From: Companilactobacillus allii
Lineage (GTDB): Bacteria > Bacillota > Bacilli > Lactobacillales > Lactobacillaceae
NCBI RefSeq assembly: GCF_001971585.1
Contig: NZ_CP019323.1
Span: 486,053-550,052 of the forward strand
DNA length: 64,000 bases
Direction: 5' to 3'
This document shows, in pieces, positions 1 to 9,580 of this stretch. The position numbers were made by a program, and so were the translations under genes. The notes under the pieces were generated by a model. The model had not been told where the DNA came from, did not search any database, and was given only the letters and a program-made list of their open reading frames with translations. The stretch's first letter is position 1; each line of letters opens with the position of its first letter.

Positions 1-284
1 AAACTTTGAGCTTCTTAATGGCAATTATTCAACAACCTCAACTACTCTTACTAGATGAGCATACCGCAGCCCTTGACCCTCAAACTAGCCAAGAACTTAT
101 GGAACTTACAAACAAAGTTATTCTAGAAAAGAAATTAACTTGTCTAATGGTAACTCACAACCTATCTGAAGCAGTTCAATATGGTAATCGTTTGATCGTT
201 CTAAAAAAAGGAAAGATAGTTCTTGATCTAGATCAAGAAGCTAAATCCAAATTAAAAGAAGTAGATCTACTGGAATATTTCTAA
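1..284 (+). CDS. ABC transporter ATP-binding protein, 3' part only
   Basis: The gene enters from the left edge; the reading frame is open from base 3, so the true start lies outside the window. Visible are the end of the signature region, a Walker B with D-loop (LLLLDEHTAALDP) and the H-loop His in MVTHNLSEA. The DEH-T-AALDP form is typical of the COG1101 ATPases that work with TrpX/TrpY-like substrate-binding and permease proteins, so an amino-acid-type importer is likely, but the partner genes are not in view. It ends just before an intrinsic terminator, so it is the last gene of its operon. Confidence 0.85.
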   Translation, partial: TLSFLMAIIQQPQLLLLDEHTAALDPQTSQELMELTNKVILEKKLTCLMVTHNLSEAVQYGNRLIVLKKGKIVLDLDQEAKSKLKEVDLLEYF

Positions 285-292
285 AATTAATT

Positions 293-318
293 ACACCTCA
301 ATTGAGGTGTTTTTTTTA
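293..318 (+). terminator. Intrinsic terminator after the ABC ATPase gene
   Basis: A 7-bp perfect stem ACACCTC/GAGGTGT with loop AATT is followed by a run of seven T. It lies 9 bases after the ABC ATPase stop codon. Confidence 0.9.
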
Positions 319-522
319 TTATGTATTTATTAGAAAATCTCTTTTGTTAAGTTGATAGTAAGCGCATACCCTTAGTCACAACAGATATAATAAAATTAGA
401 AAGTCTGTAATAAACATTTAAAAAATCCTTGTTTTATCGCGAACAAGAGTGTACTCTTTTTATTAATTTCCAACGAAGAGTTGGGATGATTATATTTCAC
501 ACATCGAGAAAGGATGATAGCA
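319..522 (+). promoter_or_regulatory. arg operon upstream region with two small hairpins
   Basis: The space before argC holds no gene. Two small inverted repeats are visible: AAGAG-TGTA-CTCTT (445-458), followed by a T-rich stretch, and CCAAC-GAAGA-GTTGG (470-484). I could not find a clean -35/-10 pair or a convincing ArgR box; TGTAATAAACATTTA near 406-420 resembles one only loosely. Regulation by ArgR is therefore inference from the pathway, not seen. Confidence 0.3.
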
Positions 523-1548
523 ATGAATGTTGGTCTTGTCGGAGTTACTGGTTATAGCGGAAGTGTACTTTATGAGCTATTACGACGACATCCTAATGTT
601 GACCAAGTCAACTTATATGGACATGCACAAAAAGTAGCACAATCTTTGAATGAAGTGTTACCTCAACTGCGATCACGATCTAGCATATTGCCTTATGATC
701 CTGTAGAAATCACGAAAAATAATCAAGTTGTCTTTTTTGCAACAAGTGCAGGCGTTACGACGAACCTGGCCACTCCATTTATTGAAGCCGGCTTTCCAGT
801 AATCGATCTCGCCGGAGACTTTCGTTTGAAATCACGTGAGACTTATAAGAAATGGTATAAAAAGTCTGCTCCTAAGACTGAATATCTAGAAAAGTCACAC
901 TACGGACTAGCCGATTTTTATGAAGTTAACGACGCCAAATATGTCGCTAACCCTGGATGCTATGCCACAGCAACACTACTGGCACTAGCTCCACTAATTC
1001 AAAATCACCTAGTTGATACGTCATCGATCGTCGTGGATGCCAAATCCGGTACTTCCGGAGCAGGAAAGAAACCAAATGAAATGACACATTTCACTAAAAC
1101 AAATGAGAATCTACAACTGTATAAGGTTAACCAACATCAACACATTCCAGAAATTGTTCAACAATTACAGATTTGGGACAAAAGCGTACCTTATATTCAG
1201 TTTACGACAACACTATTACCACTGACACGTGGAATAATGGCCAGTTGCTACGCAAAGGCAAAGCCTGAAATAACTGAAGATGATGTACGGAATGCTTTTA
1301 TTCGAACATATTCAGATGACACCTTTGTGAATGCTACTGAAGGAGTTTTCCCAACTTTAAAACAAGTTGTCGGAACTAACTTCTGTGACATAGGTTATCA
1401 ATTAAACCCTGTTACCCATCAAATCGTAATAGTCAGTGTTATTGATAACCTCCTAAAAGGTGCAGCTGGACAAGCAATTCAGAATTTCAATTCAATGTTT
1501 AACTACACACCGGAAACAGGCCTAGATCTAACGCCTGTTTTACCTTAG
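523..1548 (+). CDS. argC: N-acetyl-gamma-glutamyl-phosphate reductase
   Basis: Third step of ornithine/arginine synthesis: NADPH reduction of N-acetylglutamyl phosphate to the semialdehyde, in the cytoplasm. The N-terminus carries the nucleotide-binding motif GVTGYSGS, and the catalytic Cys is in NPGCYAT near residue 146. Length (341 aa) is normal for the family. I chose ATG 523 over ATG 514 because AAAGGATG at 509-516 is a good ribosome binding site for 523 and would overlap the earlier ATG. It is the first gene of a tight argC-argJ-argB-argD operon; argJ follows after 12 bases. Confidence 0.95.
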   Translation: MNVGLVGVTGYSGSVLYELLRRHPNVDQVNLYGHAQKVAQSLNEVLPQLRSRSSILPYDPVEITKNNQVVFFATSAGVTTNLATPFIEAGFPVIDLAGDFRLKSRETYKKWYKKSAPKTEYLEKSHYGLADFYEVNDAKYVANPGCYATATLLALAPLIQNHLVDTSSIVVDAKSGTSGAGKKPNEMTHFTKTNENLQLYKVNQHQHIPEIVQQLQIWDKSVPYIQFTTTLLPLTRGIMASCYAKAKPEITEDDVRNAFIRTYSDDTFVNATEGVFPTLKQVVGTNFCDIGYQLNPVTHQIVIVSVIDNLLKGAAGQAIQNFNSMFNYTPETGLDLTPVLP

Positions 1549-1560
1549 GAGGATTTTTTT

Positions 1561-2775
1561 ATGCAAACATCTTTAGAAAACACCAGCGAATATCAGATTA
1601 TCGAGTTCACTTGGCCAAAAGGTTACCAATCAGACGGTCTGCACGCTGGACTTCGTAAAGTAAAGAATGATATGGGCTGGATTTATTCAACTACTCCAGC
1701 AAAAGCAGCTGGTACTTATACAACTAACCAATTCCAAGCTGCCCCAACTACTCTAACTAAAAATACTATTAATAAAAATCACACCTTACAAGCCATTATC
1801 ATGAACAGTGCTGTTGCCAATTCATGTACTGGAAAACTTGGTGAAAAAAATGCTTTAACTACTCAAAAATTAGTCGCTGAAAAACTTAATATCAACCCTG
1901 ACTTGGTTGGTGTTGCTTCAACTGGATTGATTGGGGATCAGTTACCTATGGATATCATCACAAAAGGTATCGAAAAACTACAACTGACTGACAACACTGA
2001 GGTTACTAATGCAGTTCTAACAACTGATAAGCATGCCAAAACAATCAGCATTCAAATCGATATTGATGGTAAACCTGTTACTATCAGTGGATTCTGTAAG
2101 GGGTCTGGCATGATACATCCAATGATGGCAACAATGTTAGGATTCGTTACGACCGATGCAAATATTGAAGATGGCCTATTACAAGAAATACTTAGTTCAG
2201 AGGTCGACTCAACCTTCAATCAGATAACAGTTGATGGTGATACATCTACTAACGATATGGTTGTCACAATGGCTAACGGACAAGCTGAAAACACTGAATT
2301 AACCAAAGACAGTCCAGATTACCCTAGCTTTGTTTCCGCCTTTCATGAAGTATTGAGCACCTTGGCACAAGATATTGCCGAAGACGGTGAAGGCTCAACT
2401 AAGCTAGTCGAAGTCAACGTACAAAACGCCGCTACACACGACGATGGTCAAAAAGTTGCCAAAGCAATTGTCGGTTCTAATCTTGTTAAATCTGCAATTT
2501 TTGGTGAAGATGCCAATTGGGGTAGAATCGTGGCCGCCATTGGCCAAACCGACGCTACAGTGGACATTGAACACACATCAATATGGCTAAATGACTTACC
2601 TTTAGTTGTTGACAGTCAAGCTGCTGACTTTGACGAAAAAGAAATGAAACAAGCATTATCAAATAATAAAATCACTATTCTAGTAGATCTGAATTCTGGA
2701 ACTAGTACCGGACAAGCCTGGGGCTGTGATTTAACCTACAATTACGTCCGAATTAACGCCACATACAAAAGCTAA
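1561..2775 (+). CDS. argJ: Bifunctional ornithine acetyltransferase / N-acetylglutamate synthase
   Basis: Recycles the acetyl group from N-acetylornithine to glutamate; some family members also make N-acetylglutamate from acetyl-CoA. The autoproteolysis site is clear: KGSGMIHPMMATMLGF, where the precursor is expected to be cut between Ala190 and Thr191, leaving Thr as the nucleophile of the beta chain. Length (404 aa) is typical. TAGGAGG ends 7 bases before the ATG. No argA or argE lies in the window, which fits the cyclic pathway. Whether it is bifunctional cannot be told from sequence by eye. Confidence 0.95.
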   Translation: MQTSLENTSEYQIIEFTWPKGYQSDGLHAGLRKVKNDMGWIYSTTPAKAAGTYTTNQFQAAPTTLTKNTINKNHTLQAIIMNSAVANSCTGKLGEKNALTTQKLVAEKLNINPDLVGVASTGLIGDQLPMDIITKGIEKLQLTDNTEVTNAVLTTDKHAKTISIQIDIDGKPVTISGFCKGSGMIHPMMATMLGFVTTDANIEDGLLQEILSSEVDSTFNQITVDGDTSTNDMVVTMANGQAENTELTKDSPDYPSFVSAFHEVLSTLAQDIAEDGEGSTKLVEVNVQNAATHDDGQKVAKAIVGSNLVKSAIFGEDANWGRIVAAIGQTDATVDIEHTSIWLNDLPLVVDSQAADFDEKEMKQALSNNKITILVDLNSGTSTGQAWGCDLTYNYVRINATYKS

Positions 2776-2805
2776 AACAAAAAAATAAAGTATGAGGTGT
2801 TAATA

Positions 2806-3537
2806 ATGGAAGGTACAATCGTTATCAAAATCGGCGGAAACGCTAGTAATCAACTACCAGATACATTTTTCCAACAAATCAAGAATTGGTGGGATATGGG
2901 TAAACATGTCCTAATTATTCATGGTGGTGGTCCACAGATCTCCAAATGGAGTGAAATGTTGAACCTATCTGTCAAAAAAATTGACGGTATCAGAGTTACC
3001 GACGATGCAACTTTGGATGTTACAAAAGCTGTCTTATTAGGCATGGTCCAACCCAAGATCTGCCAATATCTGTCAGAATCTGGATTACCAGTGATCGGTA
3101 TGAACGCCAGTGATAATCATCTTATTACAGGTGAATATCTTAATAAATCTGAATACGGTGAAGTTGGTAAAGTCACTGGTATCAATAAGCAATGGCTTGA
3201 TGAAGTCCTTGAAGACCAAATTGGTGTGCTAGCCCCACTTGCTCAAACAAGTGATGGTCAGTGGTTAAACGTTAATGCTGACATGGCTGCCGCTAAGATT
3301 GCAGTGGAATTAAACGCCGAATCATTAGTTCTAATAACTGATGTCCCAGGCGTCTTAAATTCCGGCAAAGTAGTTTCTCAATTGACTGAAACCGATGCAG
3401 ATGATCTATTTAAAAAAGACATCATCAAATCCGGAATGATGCCAAAAATCAATGCTTCTTTCGCAGCACACAAAAATGGTGTCGATCAGACATTCATCAC
3501 AAACGATTTAAGTAAACCGGGAACTCATTTTCAATAA
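2806..3537 (+). CDS. argB: Acetylglutamate kinase
   Basis: Phosphorylates N-acetylglutamate with ATP, the second step of ornithine synthesis. Amino acid kinase fold: KIGGNA at the N-terminus, the HGGGPQI phosphate-binding loop near residue 41, and the C-terminal kinase core with LITDVPGVL and SGMMPKI. ATG 2806 follows GAGGTG at 2794-2799 with 6-base spacing; a GTG at 2797 in the same frame lies inside that binding site and is less likely. In some bacteria this enzyme is feedback-inhibited by arginine; the N-terminal extension usual for the inhibited form is absent here. Confidence 0.95.
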   Translation: MEGTIVIKIGGNASNQLPDTFFQQIKNWWDMGKHVLIIHGGGPQISKWSEMLNLSVKKIDGIRVTDDATLDVTKAVLLGMVQPKICQYLSESGLPVIGMNASDNHLITGEYLNKSEYGEVGKVTGINKQWLDEVLEDQIGVLAPLAQTSDGQWLNVNADMAAAKIAVELNAESLVLITDVPGVLNSGKVVSQLTETDADDLFKKDIIKSGMMPKINASFAAHKNGVDQTFITNDLSKPGTHFQ

Positions 3538-3568
3538 GTTTAAACAAAAAAATCAATGGAGGTTCATT

Positions 3569-4699
3569 ATGGAACATGTATTCCCTACTTACTCACGTTT
3601 TCCATTCGACCTAGTCAATGGACATGATGTATATCTGGACGACAATCACGGCAAAACATACCTAGATTTCACTAGTGGTATTGGTGTTTGTAGCTTTGGA
3701 TATAGTAATGAAATAATTCAACAAAGTGTTGAAGAACAAATCAAAAAAGTTTGGCATATTTCTAATCTTTACGAGAGTGAACTACAAGATAAAGTTGCTG
3801 ACCAACTTTGTAACGATGATCAACTTGCCTTCTTCTGTAACTCTGGTACCGAGGCCAATGAAGCTGCCTTCAAATTGGCACGTAAAGCCAGTGGTAAATC
3901 AACTGTTATTGCGTTTAACAATGGATTTCACGGACGTACCTATGGTTCAATGTCACTGACTGGTAATCCTGATATAAGACGTGGCTTTGAGCCATTAGTA
4001 CCAGATATAATCTTTGCCGACTATAACGATGATGCAGCAATCAACTTGATAAATTCAGACGTTGCGGCCGTTATTCTAGAAGTTATTCAAGGTGAAGGTG
4101 GCGTCAACAACGGTAACAAGTCTTGGTTGCAAGGTATTCAAAAAGCCTGCCATGATAACGGCGTTATATTAATCATTGATGAGGTACAAACTGGTATCGG
4201 TCGTACTGGTACTAAGTTTGCCTTTGAACAATTCAACCTTGACCCAGATATTATCACTTCAGCAAAAGCACTTGGTAACGGAACACCCATCGGTGCCATG
4301 ATCGGTAAAAAGAAGTTTGCTAAGTTCTTTGGACCTGGTACTCATGGAACTACATTCGGTGGTAATAAAATTTCTCTTGCTGCTGCAACTGGTGTTTTAC
4401 AACAATTAACTCCTGAATTTTTGGATGGTGTTCAAAATAAATCTAAGACTGTTTGGGATTATTTAAATAACGAGATTGCTCCTCTAAACTCGGTTACAGA
4501 TATTAGTGGATTGGGACTCATGATCGGTATTCATATTGATGATAAATTCCCTGTTGGTGATGTAATCAGCCAACTACAAGACGCTGGCTTGTTAACTCTG
4601 TCAGCTAAATATAATACTTTAAGATTACTTCCACCACTTGTTATGAGTGAAGAAGAGTTGCTGAATGGTCTTGAAAAAATCAAACTAGTTTTGAAATAA
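3569..4699 (+). CDS. argD: Acetylornithine aminotransferase
   Basis: PLP-dependent class III aminotransferase converting N-acetylglutamate semialdehyde to N-acetylornithine with glutamate as donor. Key features: NSGTEANEAA for phosphate binding, IIDEVQTG with the PLP-contacting Asp near residue 204, and SAKALGNG with the Schiff-base Lys near residue 233. Length (376 aa) matches short ArgD proteins. GGAGG precedes the ATG. Last gene of argCJBD: the operon stops at ornithine, since argF, argG and argH are not in this window. Confidence 0.95.
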   Translation: MEHVFPTYSRFPFDLVNGHDVYLDDNHGKTYLDFTSGIGVCSFGYSNEIIQQSVEEQIKKVWHISNLYESELQDKVADQLCNDDQLAFFCNSGTEANEAAFKLARKASGKSTVIAFNNGFHGRTYGSMSLTGNPDIRRGFEPLVPDIIFADYNDDAAINLINSDVAAVILEVIQGEGGVNNGNKSWLQGIQKACHDNGVILIIDEVQTGIGRTGTKFAFEQFNLDPDIITSAKALGNGTPIGAMIGKKKFAKFFGPGTHGTTFGGNKISLAAATGVLQQLTPEFLDGVQNKSKTVWDYLNNEIAPLNSVTDISGLGLMIGIHIDDKFPVGDVISQLQDAGLLTLSAKYNTLRLLPPLVMSEEELLNGLEKIKLVLK

Positions 4700-4703
4700 C
4701 ATG

Positions 4704-4850
4704 ACTCTTTTCCTACTCAAACTCGCAGTGAAAACGTGTGCCAAAACACAATTTTCTTCGTTTAATAAAAAATAAGTAGACATCCACGCAAGTGGATGTC
4801 TACTTATTTTGCATTATACTCGAAAACTGAACGTGTTTTGTCGCACTCTG
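4704..4850 (-). repeat. Palindromic intergenic element, copy A
   Basis: Lies between the converging argD and metB-like genes. The apical stem is a perfect 18-bp inverted repeat (4770-4787 with 4792-4809, loop GCAA). The outer arms are GTGTGCCAAAACAC (4736-4749) and GTGTTTTGTCGCAC (4833-4846). The far end (4704-4735) is almost identical to copy D. Read with the minus-strand gene, GAGTGCGACAAAACAC begins about 15 bases after that gene's stop codon. The apical stem has T-rich flanks on both sides and could terminate both transcripts. Confidence 0.85.
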
Positions 4851-4861
4851 CCTTTTTGTGA

Positions 4862-6022
<1,161 letters not shown>

Positions 6023-6931
6023 TTAGTTATAAATATGTTTACTTAAATAACGTTCACTAGAATCTGGGAACACCGTTACAATCGTTGAATTGCTTGGTAA
6101 GGTTCTTGCTACCTCTAAACTAGCCGCCAAGGCCGCTCCACTGGAACTTCCAGCAAACAATCCTAGATTTTTTGCCATCCATCTAACGTAGTAAAATGCA
6201 TCATCGTCGTCTATGGTTTGAATATCATCAACTTTGATTTCTTTAAAGAATGGTGGGACAAATTCGACTCCTATACCTTCTGTTCGATGAGAATGTTTAG
6301 GCCCTCCATTTAGAATTGAACCAGCAGGTTCAACGGTGATCGACTTCATTTCGCGATTTTTTTCTAGCAATGCCTTGGCTGTTCCAACAAATGTACCACC
6401 ACTACCTGCCCCCGCTACAAAGGCATCTATTTTCGTTGGTATATCATGTAATATTTCTTGGCCCATTGTCTTGTAATACGTCTGTGGATTAGCTTCGTTA
6501 ACGAATTGCATCGGTACATAAGAATCATCTATTTGTGAGGCCAAGTCACGTGCTTTTTTTATTGCTCCGACGATACCATCTTCAGCCGGAGTATTGATCA
6601 ATTCAGCACCTAGGGCTTTCATCAAAACTTGTTTTTCTTGACTGAACTGGTCTGGAACAACTAACTTCACTGTCAAATGATACTTTTGTGCTGCCAATGC
6701 AACACCGATCCCCGTATTACCGGCTGTCGGTTCAATAATTGTTGTTTTATCTTTAATAAGTCCTTTTTCAATTCCATCCTCAATTAAATTGACACCTAAG
6801 CGATCCTTAATGCTCCCACCAGGATTGAACATTTCCAATTTAGCGTAAATATTGCTTCCGTTAGGTACCTTTATATCAAGTTTCATTAAGGGTGTATTGC
6901 CAATAGTTTGGTAAATATTATCAACTAACAT
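6023..6931 (-). CDS. Cysteine synthase / cystathionine beta-synthase type PLP enzyme
   Basis: Fold type II PLP enzyme of the CysK/CBS family, 302 aa, without the C-terminal CBS domains of eukaryotic enzymes. Lys42 in [10 protein letters not shown] is the Schiff-base lysine, TAGNTGIG near 69-76 binds the substrate carboxylate, and GAGSGGTF binds the cofactor phosphate. It either joins O-acetylserine and sulfide or makes cystathionine from serine and homocysteine; the linked gamma-lyase-like gene favours the second. AAGGAG lies 8 bases before ATG 6931. It is the first structural gene after the cysteine attenuator leader. Confidence 0.9.
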   Translation of the reverse strand: MLVDNIYQTIGNTPLMKLDIKVPNGSNIYAKLEMFNPGGSIKDRLGVNLIEDGIEKGLIKDKTTIIEPTAGNTGIGVALAAQKYHLTVKLVVPDQFSQEKQVLMKALGAELINTPAEDGIVGAIKKARDLASQIDDSYVPMQFVNEANPQTYYKTMGQEILHDIPTKIDAFVAGAGSGGTFVGTAKALLEKNREMKSITVEPAGSILNGGPKHSHRTEGIGVEFVPPFFKEIKVDDIQTIDDDDAFYYVRWMAKNLGLFAGSSSGAALAASLEVARTLPSNSTIVTVFPDSSERYLSKHIYN

Positions 6932-6953
6932 TCATCTTCTCCTTAAAATTATA

Positions 6954-6988
6954 TAAAAAAAGGGTGCAGATAATTTTATCTGCACCCT
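6954..6988 (-). terminator. Terminator arm of the cysK leader attenuator
   Basis: A 13-bp perfect stem (6961-6973 with 6976-6988; AGGGTGCAGATAA on the plus strand) is followed on the minus strand by a run of T. It ends about 20 bases before the cysK start and so would stop transcription before the structural genes. In the model it forms by default and is prevented when ribosomes stall on the leader's Cys codons. Upstream, GTGATAAT (minus strand) could pair with ATTATC of the 3' arm, a possible antiterminator; that pairing is inference. Confidence 0.85.
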
Positions 6989-7024
6989 ACACGATTATCA
7001 CTAAACTTTGAGTTCATCGAAAAA

Positions 7025-7105
7025 TTAATTACTCAAACTAGTGGACCGCATAAAGTGCGTTCCACAACAACAACTGTTCTTTGTTTGAATATTAATTAAT
7101 AACAT
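7025..7105 (-). CDS. Leader peptide with a triple-cysteine run (cysteine attenuator)
   Basis: A 26-residue open frame with a strong binding site (GGGAGG, 9 bases before ATG 7105). Residues 11-16 read SCCCGT: three consecutive TGT codons at 7064-7072. Just after them the RNA can form a hairpin, GTGGAACGCA with TGCGGTCCAC (7041-7065), whose base overlaps the last Cys codon. The peptide ends 36 bases before the terminator stem. Promoter, short peptide rich in the regulated amino acid, competing hairpin and terminator, all ahead of cysteine genes, is the classic layout of ribosome-mediated attenuation. No other function for the peptide is suggested. Confidence 0.8.
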   Translation of the reverse strand: MLLINIQTKNSCCCGTHFMRSTSLSN

Positions 7106-7138
7106 ATCGAAGAACCTCCCGTTTGATTTATGCTTATG

Positions 7139-7167
7139 ACAATAGGCCTATCTACAAAATTTGTCAA
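7139..7167 (-). promoter_or_regulatory. Promoter of the cysK-metB leader transcript
   Basis: On the minus strand, TTGACA (7162-7167) is separated by 17 bases from TATTGT (7139-7144). It is about 35 bases upstream of the leader peptide start. Confidence 0.8.
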
Positions 7168-7194
7168 ACACTTTTTAATCGTTATAACGCCACA

Positions 7195-7620
7195 CTAGTC
7201 TGATAATTCCTTGATACAGTGTTGCAAAGCGGTTCTTACAATATCTTTATTCTCTGATCCCATTACATTAATGATCCGCCTTTCTGTTTCATTAAAGTAA
7301 TCATCGATCTGTTTTGCCAGTGAATGTGCCTTAGGTGTCAAAATGATTCTTTTCAATCTAGCATCTGACTTTACAGGGACTCTTACTAATAGATCACGAT
7401 CCTCCATTAATTTTAATGAGCTAGTGGCAGTTGCACGTCTAATATTAAATTCTTTTTCAACATCTTTTTGAAAAATATCTTGGTTGTTTTCTTCGTGAGA
7501 TACATAATCAATAATACTGATCTGCACACTGGTCAATCCAAGTGTTTGCGCATATTTCTCTGCATCTCTATTAACTGCATTATTTGCCTTTTTTATCAGT
7601 ATACCAAACAATCTATCCAT
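7195..7620 (-). CDS. MarR family transcriptional regulator
   Basis: A 141-aa winged-helix protein: the recognition helix region is VEKEFNIRRATATSSLKLMEDRDLLVR, followed by the wing and a C-terminal dimerisation helix. ATG 7620 is preferred over GTG 7629 because AGGAG at 7629-7633 sits 8 bases before the ATG. It is divergent from an MFS efflux gene, the standard arrangement for a local repressor that is released by the pump's substrate. Matching inverted repeats in the shared promoter (7637-7650 and 7705-7718) are the likely binding sites. Confidence 0.88.
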   Translation of the reverse strand: MDRLFGILIKKANNAVNRDAEKYAQTLGLTSVQISIIDYVSHEENNQDIFQKDVEKEFNIRRATATSSLKLMEDRDLLVRVPVKSDARLKRIILTPKAHSLAKQIDDYFNETERRIINVMGSENKDIVRTALQHCIKELSD

Positions 7621-7636
7621 GTCTCTCACTCCTATT

Positions 7637-7650
7637 GTTATAATTCTAAC
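7637..7650. promoter_or_regulatory. Candidate MarR operator 1
   Basis: GTTATAATTCTAAC, an inverted repeat with GTTA/TAAC ends, lies just upstream of the marR start. It agrees with operator 2 at 12 of 14 positions. Confidence 0.55.
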
Positions 7651-7704
7651 ATTTAATTTATACTAGCACATATAGGGTCAATTGTGTTATAACTTCTTTA
7701 GTTA

Positions 7705-7718
7705 GTTTGAATTCTAAC
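7705..7718. promoter_or_regulatory. Candidate MarR operator 2
   Basis: GTTTGAATTCTAAC has a central GAATTC palindrome and lies just upstream of the MFS gene's binding site. Together with operator 1 it fits a consensus GTTWKAATTCTAAC, one site in front of each divergent gene. Confidence 0.55.
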
Positions 7719-7741
7719 AATAATCTAGAGAGGAATTTTAT

Positions 7742-9127
7742 ATGAATCGTCAATTAAATTCAAAATTAATAATTTCAATTATCGCCACAGGACTTCTTTC
7801 CTTTTGCGGTGTTGTGGTCGAAACCGCCACAAATATCACTTTCCCAGTTTTAATGAAAGAATTCAGTGTCTCAACTTCAACCGTTCAATGGATGACTACA
7901 GGATATCTACTTGTTGCATCAATCATGATGCCTCTTTCAGCTTTTCTAAAAAATAGTTTCACATCAAAAAAACTGTTTTCTACTGCATCAATCCTCTTCA
8001 TTCTTGGACTACTGCTTGACGTAACTGCGCCAACCTTTATCCAACTAGTTACCGGTAGAATAATTCAAGGAATCGGTGCTGGTATTGCATTACCATTAAT
8101 GTTCAATATTATTTTGGAACAAGCTCCAATTAATAAAATCGGCTTCTTAATGGGATTAGGAACACTGGTCACAGCAGTTGCACCAGCAATCGGACCAACG
8201 TTTGGTGGATTAGTCGTTGATACTTTCAACTGGCGCAGTATCTTTTTATTCCTACTACCAATCGTAATCCTGGCTCTTATCTTAGGTCTTGTATCTATTC
8301 AACAAGTAACCAAGCCAAAACGTACCAAGCTAGATTTCATTGGATTGATCTATATAGCTTTGACCTTTGTAGGGATCATAGTCGGCTTCAGTAATTTATC
8401 TACTATCGTTACTAGTCCGATGAACTTTTTCATTCCTTTTGTTATTGGTGTTATCTCCTTATTCTTGTTCTTAAGACACTCCGTTAAATCAGACAATCCA
8501 CTTTTGAATCTCAACGTATTTAGTAACAAATCATTTTCACTTCATCTTGGTGCTTACTTCTTGATTCAACTAATTGCCTTAGGTATTTCCTTTATCCTTC
8601 CCAACTATATACAATTGGTGAACAACAAAAGTGCCTTGATAGCGGGATTAATCGTTCTACCAGGTGCAGCGATTGGAGCAATTCTAGCACCATTGAGTGG
8701 AACTATTTACGACAAGCTTGGTGCCAGAAAACCTATAATGACTGGAATAATACTTGAAATCATCTCCTTGTTACTATTCTTTATACTTGGTAAAACATTG
8801 ACTATCACTACGATCCTAGTCATCTATATCATCTTGATGCTCGGTATGGGGTCAGTCATGGGGAATACAATGACCAATGCCTTACAACAGCTAAATGAGA
8901 CGCAAATTGCTGATGGTAACGGTATGTTCAATACCGTCCAACAATTTGCCGGAGCGGTGGGTACTTCAATCGTTTCAACCATCATTGCCTTCTCCCAGAA
9001 CTCAAACAGCAGCCTTACTTATTCAGCTAAGACTGCCATCGGCGCACAACACGCATTTTTATTGTTGTTGATATTCATCCTGATTGCTTGTTTAAGTTTA
9101 AATCATGCTACCAAGAATTCCAAATAA
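7742..9127 (+). CDS. MFS transporter, DHA2 (EmrB/QacA-like) drug efflux family
   Basis: A 461-aa integral membrane protein with about 14 hydrophobic segments. QWMTTGYLLVASIMMPLSAFL and GRIIQGIGAGIALPL match the DHA2 signatures, and the antiporter motif C region is represented by LVTAVAPAIGPTFGGL. Such pumps exchange drugs or toxic organic compounds for protons. It is divergent from the MarR gene and probably controlled by it. The substrate cannot be predicted. Confidence 0.88.
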   Translation: MNRQLNSKLIISIIATGLLSFCGVVVETATNITFPVLMKEFSVSTSTVQWMTTGYLLVASIMMPLSAFLKNSFTSKKLFSTASILFILGLLLDVTAPTFIQLVTGRIIQGIGAGIALPLMFNIILEQAPINKIGFLMGLGTLVTAVAPAIGPTFGGLVVDTFNWRSIFLFLLPIVILALILGLVSIQQVTKPKRTKLDFIGLIYIALTFVGIIVGFSNLSTIVTSPMNFFIPFVIGVISLFLFLRHSVKSDNPLLNLNVFSNKSFSLHLGAYFLIQLIALGISFILPNYIQLVNNKSALIAGLIVLPGAAIGAILAPLSGTIYDKLGARKPIMTGIILEIISLLLFFILGKTLTITTILVIYIILMLGMGSVMGNTMTNALQQLNETQIADGNGMFNTVQQFAGAVGTSIVSTIIAFSQNSNSSLTYSAKTAIGAQHAFLLLLIFILIACLSLNHATKNSK

Positions 9128-9153
9128 CCCCCCATACTCAATTTTTTAGAACT

Positions 9154-9342
9154 TTACTTTTTTGCTTCATATTTTATGGCTGCATAAGAAGTATCTGTAG
9201 TATTGAAAAAATCTACATCGATCACCTTATTGTCACTTTTCTCTAGTCTTTCAATTGTCATATTCAAATTTTCCGTAAAAATATACTGTCTCTCGGACTC
9301 CTCAGCTTCTTCATGATACGGAACCAATTTAATTTGTAACAT
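9154..9342 (-). CDS. Small protein, resembles the Cse60 family
   Basis: A 62-aa acidic protein. The C-terminal half (KVIDVDFFNTTDTSYAAIKY) resembles the Cse60 family of about 60 residues, known from Bacillus sporulation but also found in non-sporulating lactobacilli. No membrane segment or metal motif is visible. The binding site is weak (GGGGC region). It converges with the MFS gene upstream. The family call rests on pattern only. Confidence 0.5.
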   Translation of the reverse strand: MLQIKLVPYHEEAEESERQYIFTENLNMTIERLEKSDNKVIDVDFFNTTDTSYAAIKYEAKK

Positions 9343-9580
9343 TTTCTAATGCCCCATCTTCATTATATTTTTCACTACACGTACTATATAACATGTTTTA
9401 TTGATGAACTGATCCTAATTGCCGTGAAATTTTAGTTTAAAATATTTAATATATAATTCCTAAGTATTATATTACCCAATAATCAAAAAAACACGTACTA
9501 TCTTCTGTTCAAATTGCATTCATTCTAAACTAAGGTAAAGAATGACCCAAGCATGTCTGAATTACTGAAGGAGTATACGA
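9343..9580. other. Intergenic region with an 11-bp direct repeat
   Basis: The AT-rich space between the Cse60-like gene and the XRE gene, which diverge. The 11-mer ACACGTACTAT occurs at 9377-9387 and again at 9491-9501. This could be a pair of regulator sites for either gene, but two copies of an 11-mer in AT-rich DNA is weak evidence. No other structure seen. Confidence 0.3.
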
